Assembly (NCBI RefSeq): GCF_002261335.1
Contig: NZ_NEVL01000002.1
Location: forward strand, 496,001 to 560,000
Source of the DNA: Bordetella genomosp. 1
Lineage (GTDB): Bacteria > Pseudomonadota > Gammaproteobacteria > Burkholderiales > Burkholderiaceae_B
Direction of reading: 5' to 3'
Length of the DNA stretch: 64,000 bases
The number at the start of each line of letters is the position of its first letter. Positions within the stretch are counted from its first letter, which is position 1. The position numbers were made by a program, and so were the translations under genes. A model generated the notes under the pieces. That model saw only the letters and a list, made by a program, of their open reading frames with translations. It did not search any database and was not told the DNA's origin. Positions 60,254 through 64,000 of the stretch are shown here, one piece after another.

Positions 60254-62373
60254 ACTCGACCCCGGATTCCTCTTCGCCGCTGTTTCTCGCCCTGATGCGC
60301 CTGGCGGCGCTGCAGCGGGAAAGCGTGGATGCGCTGGCGCTGCAGCAGGCCGCGCACGAGGCGCAGGCGGCGCCCGATGCGCGGCAGGCGCTGGCCCGGC
60401 TGGCCGGCGCGTTGCGGGTGCGTGCGCCGCGTTGGCGCGCCAGCCCCGACGAGGCCAGCCTGCCCGCGCTGATCGCGGCGCCGGATGGCCAATGGGGCCT
60501 GCTGCGCGCCCGCGACGCGGCTGGTCAGTGGGTGAGCGAATGGTTCGACGCGGCCACACAGAAATGGTACGAGCGGGCGTCGCCTGCCCTGCCGGGCGAG
60601 CGTTATGCCACGCTGCGTCTCACGCCGGCCTATTCGGCCGCGCAGAGCGCCGTGCTGCGGCTGGTCATGGCGGAGGTGCTGTCGCATCGTGGCCTGCTGC
60701 TGGAGGCCGCGGTGGGCGGCCTGGTGCTGGCGGCGATCAGCGTGCTGGTGTCGTTCTATTCCATGCAGGTCTACGATCGCGTGATCCCGACCGCGGCCTA
60801 TCAGACCCTGCTCGTGCTCACGCTCGGCGTGGCGGTGGCGGTGTTGATCGAATACGTGGGCAAGCGCCTGCGCTCGGGGCTGTACGAGCGCGTGATCGAT
60901 GCGGTGGACCAGCGGCTGGCGCGGGTGGTCTACCTGCGCTTCCTGTCCGTCCGGCTCGATCAACTGCCGCCGGGCGTGGGCTCGCTGGCGAGCCAGCTGC
61001 GCGGCTACGAGAGCGTGCGCGCGTTCCTCACCACCTTGCTGTCGCAGACCGTGGTGGACGTGCCGTTCGCCCTGTTGTTCCTGGGCGTGATCGCGCTGAT
61101 CTCGCCCTGGCTCGCCCTGATTCCGCTGGTGTTCCTGGTGCTGTCGCTGTCGATGGCGCTCTGGCACGCGGGCCGCATCCGTCAGCTCATGATGCGCGGC
61201 ACGGCGGCATCCAACCTGCGCATCGGCCTGCTGGTCGAGACGGTGGAGGGCGCGGAGATCATCAAGTCGGGGCAGGGCGGCTGGCGCATGCTGGGCCGCT
61301 GGCTGGGCGCCACCGACGAGGCGCGCGACATCGACCTGCAGATGCGCCATCTGAACGAGCTGGCGCAGTACCGCGCGGCGGCGATGCAGCAGCTCGCCTA
61401 CGCCGGCATCGTGGCCGGCGGCGCCTGGCTCGCGAGCCAGGCCGTCATCACGATGGGCGCGGTGATCGCCTGCTCGATCCTGTCCGGCCGCATCCTCACG
61501 CCCATCACCCAGCTCGGCGCGCAGATCAGCGGCTGGGCCAATGTGCGCGCCTCCCTGCAGGGGCTCGACCAGATCTGGCGCCTGCACGACGACCACCACG
61601 GCCAGGAGCCGGTCTGCGTCGACACGATCCGCGGCGACTACCGCTTCGAGCAGGTGCGCATGTCGCTGCGCGGCAGAGTGGTGCTCGACGTGCCGCGGCT
61701 CTCGGTGCGCGCCGGCGAGAAGGTCGGCGTGATCGGCCCGGTCGGCGCGGGCAAGACCACGCTGCTGCGTCTGTTCTCGGGCATGTACCGCGCCAGCGAA
61801 GGGCGCATCCTGCTCGACGACGTCGACATCGGCCATCTGTCCAAGCCGCTGCTTGCCGAGCACGTCGGCTACCTGCCGCAGGAGGGGCGGCTGCTGTCCG
61901 GCACCCTGCGCGACAACCTGATCCTCGGCTTGCTCGACCCCGGCGACGAGGCCATCCTGGCCGCCGCCGTGGCCACCGGCCTGTTCCCGGCGGTGATCGC
62001 GCCGCACCCGCGCGGCCTGCAACAGGAGATCAGCGAGGGCGGCGCCGGCCTGTCGGGCGGGCAGCGCCAGCTCGTCAACCTCACGCGGGTCTTTCTGCGC
62101 AAGCCACGCGTGTGGCTGCTCGACGAGCCCACCGCGTCGCTCGATCGCGACACGGAACGCGGCGTGATCGCGGCGCTGCAACGGGCGCTGCGCCCGGACG
62201 ACACGCTGATCCTCATCTCCCACAAGCCCGAGCTGCTGCGGCTGGTCGACCGCCTCGTCATGGTGGCGCACCACCAGATCGTCGCGAGCGGCCCGCGCGA
62301 TGCCGTGATCGAGAAACTCCAGGCGGAGGCGCGCAAGGCCGCCCCCGCCGTCCCGCAGGCCATGACGACATGA
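60250..62373 (+). CDS. Type I secretion ABC permease/ATPase (LapB-like)
   Basis: A 707-residue transporter. An N-terminal peptidase-C39-like domain (1-130) lacks the catalytic cysteine motif and therefore would bind but not cleave substrate. Six helices follow (about 150-440; GGLVLAAISVLVSFYSMQVYDRVIPTAAYQTL) and then an ATPase: Walker A GPVGAGKTT, Q-loop LPQEGRL, signature LSGGQRQ, Walker B WLLDEPTASLD and H-loop ISHKPE. LapB-type transporters export large RTX adhesins to the surface. It overlaps both neighbours by ATGA, indicating coupled translation. Confidence 0.93.
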   Translation: MNSTPDSSSPLFLALMRLAALQRESVDALALQQAAHEAQAAPDARQALARLAGALRVRAPRWRASPDEASLPALIAAPDGQWGLLRARDAAGQWVSEWFDAATQKWYERASPALPGERYATLRLTPAYSAAQSAVLRLVMAEVLSHRGLLLEAAVGGLVLAAISVLVSFYSMQVYDRVIPTAAYQTLLVLTLGVAVAVLIEYVGKRLRSGLYERVIDAVDQRLARVVYLRFLSVRLDQLPPGVGSLASQLRGYESVRAFLTTLLSQTVVDVPFALLFLGVIALISPWLALIPLVFLVLSLSMALWHAGRIRQLMMRGTAASNLRIGLLVETVEGAEIIKSGQGGWRMLGRWLGATDEARDIDLQMRHLNELAQYRAAAMQQLAYAGIVAGGAWLASQAVITMGAVIACSILSGRILTPITQLGAQISGWANVRASLQGLDQIWRLHDDHHGQEPVCVDTIRGDYRFEQVRMSLRGRVVLDVPRLSVRAGEKVGVIGPVGAGKTTLLRLFSGMYRASEGRILLDDVDIGHLSKPLLAEHVGYLPQEGRLLSGTLRDNLILGLLDPGDEAILAAAVATGLFPAVIAPHPRGLQQEISEGGAGLSGGQRQLVNLTRVFLRKPRVWLLDEPTASLDRDTERGVIAALQRALRPDDTLILISHKPELLRLVDRLVMVAHHQIVASGPRDAVIEKLQAEARKAAPAVPQAMTT

Positions 62374-63530
62374 ATCACGAGTCCACCCGGCGCTATCCCA
62401 TCCTGTGGTTCATGGCCCTGGCCATCGGCGCGGCGGTCGCCTTCTCCGCCTTCTTCGAGATCGACCAGTCGGTGCGGGCGCAGGGGCAGGTCATCCCCGG
62501 CTCGCGCACGCAGGTGATCCAGGCCGTCGATGGCGGCGTGCTGACCGCGATCCGCGTGCGCGAGGGCGACCGGGTGCGGGCCGGCGACGTGCTGGCCGAG
62601 CTCGAGCCCGACCGCGCCCGCGCCAGCCTCGCCCAGGCCCAGGCCGAGGTCCTGAGCAAGCAGGTCGCGTTGGCGCGCGCCCAGGCCGAGCTGGCCGACG
62701 ACGCGCCCGATTTCACGGCCTTCGGCGCCACCGCGCAGGCCTTCGTCGTGGCGCAGACCGGCCTGTACGTCCAGCGGCGCAAGACCCGCGACGAAGAGCT
62801 GTCCGCCTTGCAGTCCTCGCTGGCGCTGGCCCGCCAGGAGCTCGACATGAGTCGCCGGCTCTTCGCCGCGGGCGACCTGAGCCGCACCGAAGTGATGCGG
62901 GCGCAGCGCCAGATGCTGGATCTCGAGGCGCGCACCAGCACCGTGCGCAACAAGTACTACCAGGACGCGCGCATCGAGGTCACCAAGCTCGAGGAAGAGC
63001 TCGCCGCCAGCCGCGCCCGGCGCGACGAGCGCGAAACCGTGCTGCGCCACACCACGCTGGTCGCGCCCATGGACGGGGTGGTGAAGTCGGTCAAGGTCAA
63101 CACCGTGGGCGGCGTGCTGCGGCCGAGCGACGAGCTGATGCAGATCAGCCCGGTCGACGACGCACTCGTGGTCGAGGTCAAGGTCAATCCGGCCGATCGC
63201 GGCCTGCTGCATGCGGGGCTGCCCGTCACGCTGCGCTTCGACGCGTTCGATTCCAACATCTACGGCTCCGTGCCGGGCCGGCTGCGCTACATCAGTCCCG
63301 ACACGCTCAGCGAACCCGGCGCGCAGGGGCGCGCGCAGGTCTATTACCGCGCCGAGGTCACCGCCAGCTGGGACGACCTGCCCGCCGGCGGCGCGCGCCG
63401 CCTGCATCCGTCCGACATCAAGCCCGGCATGATCGCCACCGCCGACGTGCGGGTAGGCACACGCTCGATCCTGGTCTACCTCGCCAAGCCCGTCACCCGC
63501 GCCTTCAGCGGCGCGCTGCGGGAGCGTTGA
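62370..63530 (+). CDS. HlyD family membrane fusion protein (LapC-like)
   Basis: A 386-residue periplasmic adaptor: a membrane anchor (YPILWFMALAIGAAVAFSAFFEI), a biotinyl-lipoyl-like domain (VRAQGQVIPGSRTQVIQAVDGGVLTAIRVREGDRVRAGDVLAELE), an alpha-helical hairpin (about 95-230, charged with several RARR/EEL segments) and a beta-barrel (LRHTTLVAPMDGVVKSVKVNTVGGVLRPSDELMQISP). It links the ABC protein to the TolC channel. It begins four bases inside the ABC gene and ends the operon's three export components. Confidence 0.93.
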   Translation: MNHESTRRYPILWFMALAIGAAVAFSAFFEIDQSVRAQGQVIPGSRTQVIQAVDGGVLTAIRVREGDRVRAGDVLAELEPDRARASLAQAQAEVLSKQVALARAQAELADDAPDFTAFGATAQAFVVAQTGLYVQRRKTRDEELSALQSSLALARQELDMSRRLFAAGDLSRTEVMRAQRQMLDLEARTSTVRNKYYQDARIEVTKLEEELAASRARRDERETVLRHTTLVAPMDGVVKSVKVNTVGGVLRPSDELMQISPVDDALVVEVKVNPADRGLLHAGLPVTLRFDAFDSNIYGSVPGRLRYISPDTLSEPGAQGRAQVYYRAEVTASWDDLPAGGARRLHPSDIKPGMIATADVRVGTRSILVYLAKPVTRAFSGALRER

Positions 63531-63815
63531 GCGGGCCACGGGCGAGCGCCGGGGTCGGGCCCGGCTCGAAGCGCGCGAGCCCGCGGGTGGCAGCTGTCCG
63601 TCGCCGGCCAGCTGCCGCGCGCCGCCCACCCCTCTCTCAACCGGGTTGCTCGCCGCCGGCCGCGGCAGCGGCCGCAATGGCGCCATGCACGCGTCACCAG
63701 CGAGGTTTGACGAGCTTGCCTCGCGCAATCAAGCGATAGATTGCCATCCATGCTGCCCGTACGTGCAAACAGGATGTTGCGTTTTCCCCGGGCGGGTTCC
63801 TGGCTAGGAGTCACG

Positions 63816-64000
63816 ATGAAAGAAATCAATCCGCTTTATGCCATCGACGGCCGGCCGCGGCTGATCGCGGTCGGGTTCGCCGCCGATGATGCGTTGCTCA
63901 CCTGCGCCCGTCGCGAGCCCGGCCTGCGGTTCTCGGCCCTGGCCGACGTCGCCCAGCTCGGCCAGGAGGGGCAGGGCGGCCCGCGGGTGCAGGCCTCCGA
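63816..64000 (+). CDS. Unknown protein, N-terminal part (cut by window edge)
   Basis: The frame opens with an ATG at 63816 after AGGAG at 63806-63810 and stays open to the window edge (61 codons). The visible product starts MKEINPLYAIDGRPRLIAVGFAADDALLTCARREP and continues FSALADVAQLGQEGQGG. No signal peptide or family could be recognised. It lies 285 bp after the HlyD-like gene, a place where the secreted adhesin or a regulator is often encoded; its identity cannot be settled from this window. Confidence 0.6.
   Translation, partial: MKEINPLYAIDGRPRLIAVGFAADDALLTCARREPGLRFSALADVAQLGQEGQGGPRVQAS

Overview
The window reads as chromosomal DNA of a high-GC betaproteobacterium of the order Burkholderiales, most likely family Alcaligenaceae (Bordetella/Achromobacter/Pigmentiphaga type). 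This is inferred from gene content: an ftrABCD ferrous-iron system as in Bordetella, a tandem cphA'/cphA cyanophycin locus, a phaC-phaB-phaR polyester locus, TrpRS with a C-terminal extension, and the BamD-RluD-PgeF order. The GC-rich codon usage opens very long antisense frames, which are not annotated. No rRNA, tRNA, IS element, prophage or CRISPR was seen.

Layout. 0-3.2 kb: divergent MFS exporter (cut by the left edge) and HxlR regulator sharing paired operators, an AraC regulator, an Atu4866-family protein and an Ogt alkyltransferase. 3.3-6.4 kb: an operon DUF4198-DUF3649-PepSY-DUF3325 behind a Fur-box-like promoter, probably inner-membrane iron/siderophore handling. 6.5-16 kb: housekeeping genes (trpS, tex, a DinG/YoaA helicase, a lipoprotein, bamD, rluD, pgeF). 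16-19.2 kb: phaC, phaB, phaR. 19.4-22.6 kb: ftrABCD. 22.8-27.2 kb: phzF-like gene, a divergent TrxB-like oxidoreductase/Rrf2 pair, a stress trio (BON, DUF1328, CsbD) and cytochrome b561.

27.5-38.5 kb is the cyanophycin region: cphA' and cphA on the minus strand, divergent from an ABC exporter-like protein with an added zinc ribbon and from a DUF1854 protein. A FemAB-like acyltransferase, a ferritin-like DUF455 protein and a MOSC protein follow. 38.5-45.2 kb: a MltB-type transglycosylase, a YidB-like protein, a tandem-domain universal stress protein, two paralogous membrane diguanylate cyclases and a small unknown.

45.3-54.8 kb is one long minus-strand catabolic operon with a divergent IclR regulator. 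It encodes a polyamine/opine-type ABC importer (ATPase, two permeases, binding protein), a three-subunit HcnABC/opine-oxidase-like flavoenzyme, an SDR and a GhrA-like 2-hydroxyacid dehydrogenase. A strong terminator follows the binding-protein gene, inside the operon. The likely logic is import of an amino-acid derivative, oxidation at the membrane, and reduction of the resulting keto acid or aldehyde; the substrate is unknown.

55-64 kb: a response regulator and a divergent 7TM-DISM sensor kinase separated by about 730 bp containing 36-bp tandem repeats, then a complete type I secretion operon (TolC, ABC, HlyD) of the LapEBC adhesin-export kind, and a gene of unknown function cut by the right edge. 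Together with the two diguanylate cyclases this suggests a surface/biofilm programme, but the link is inference.
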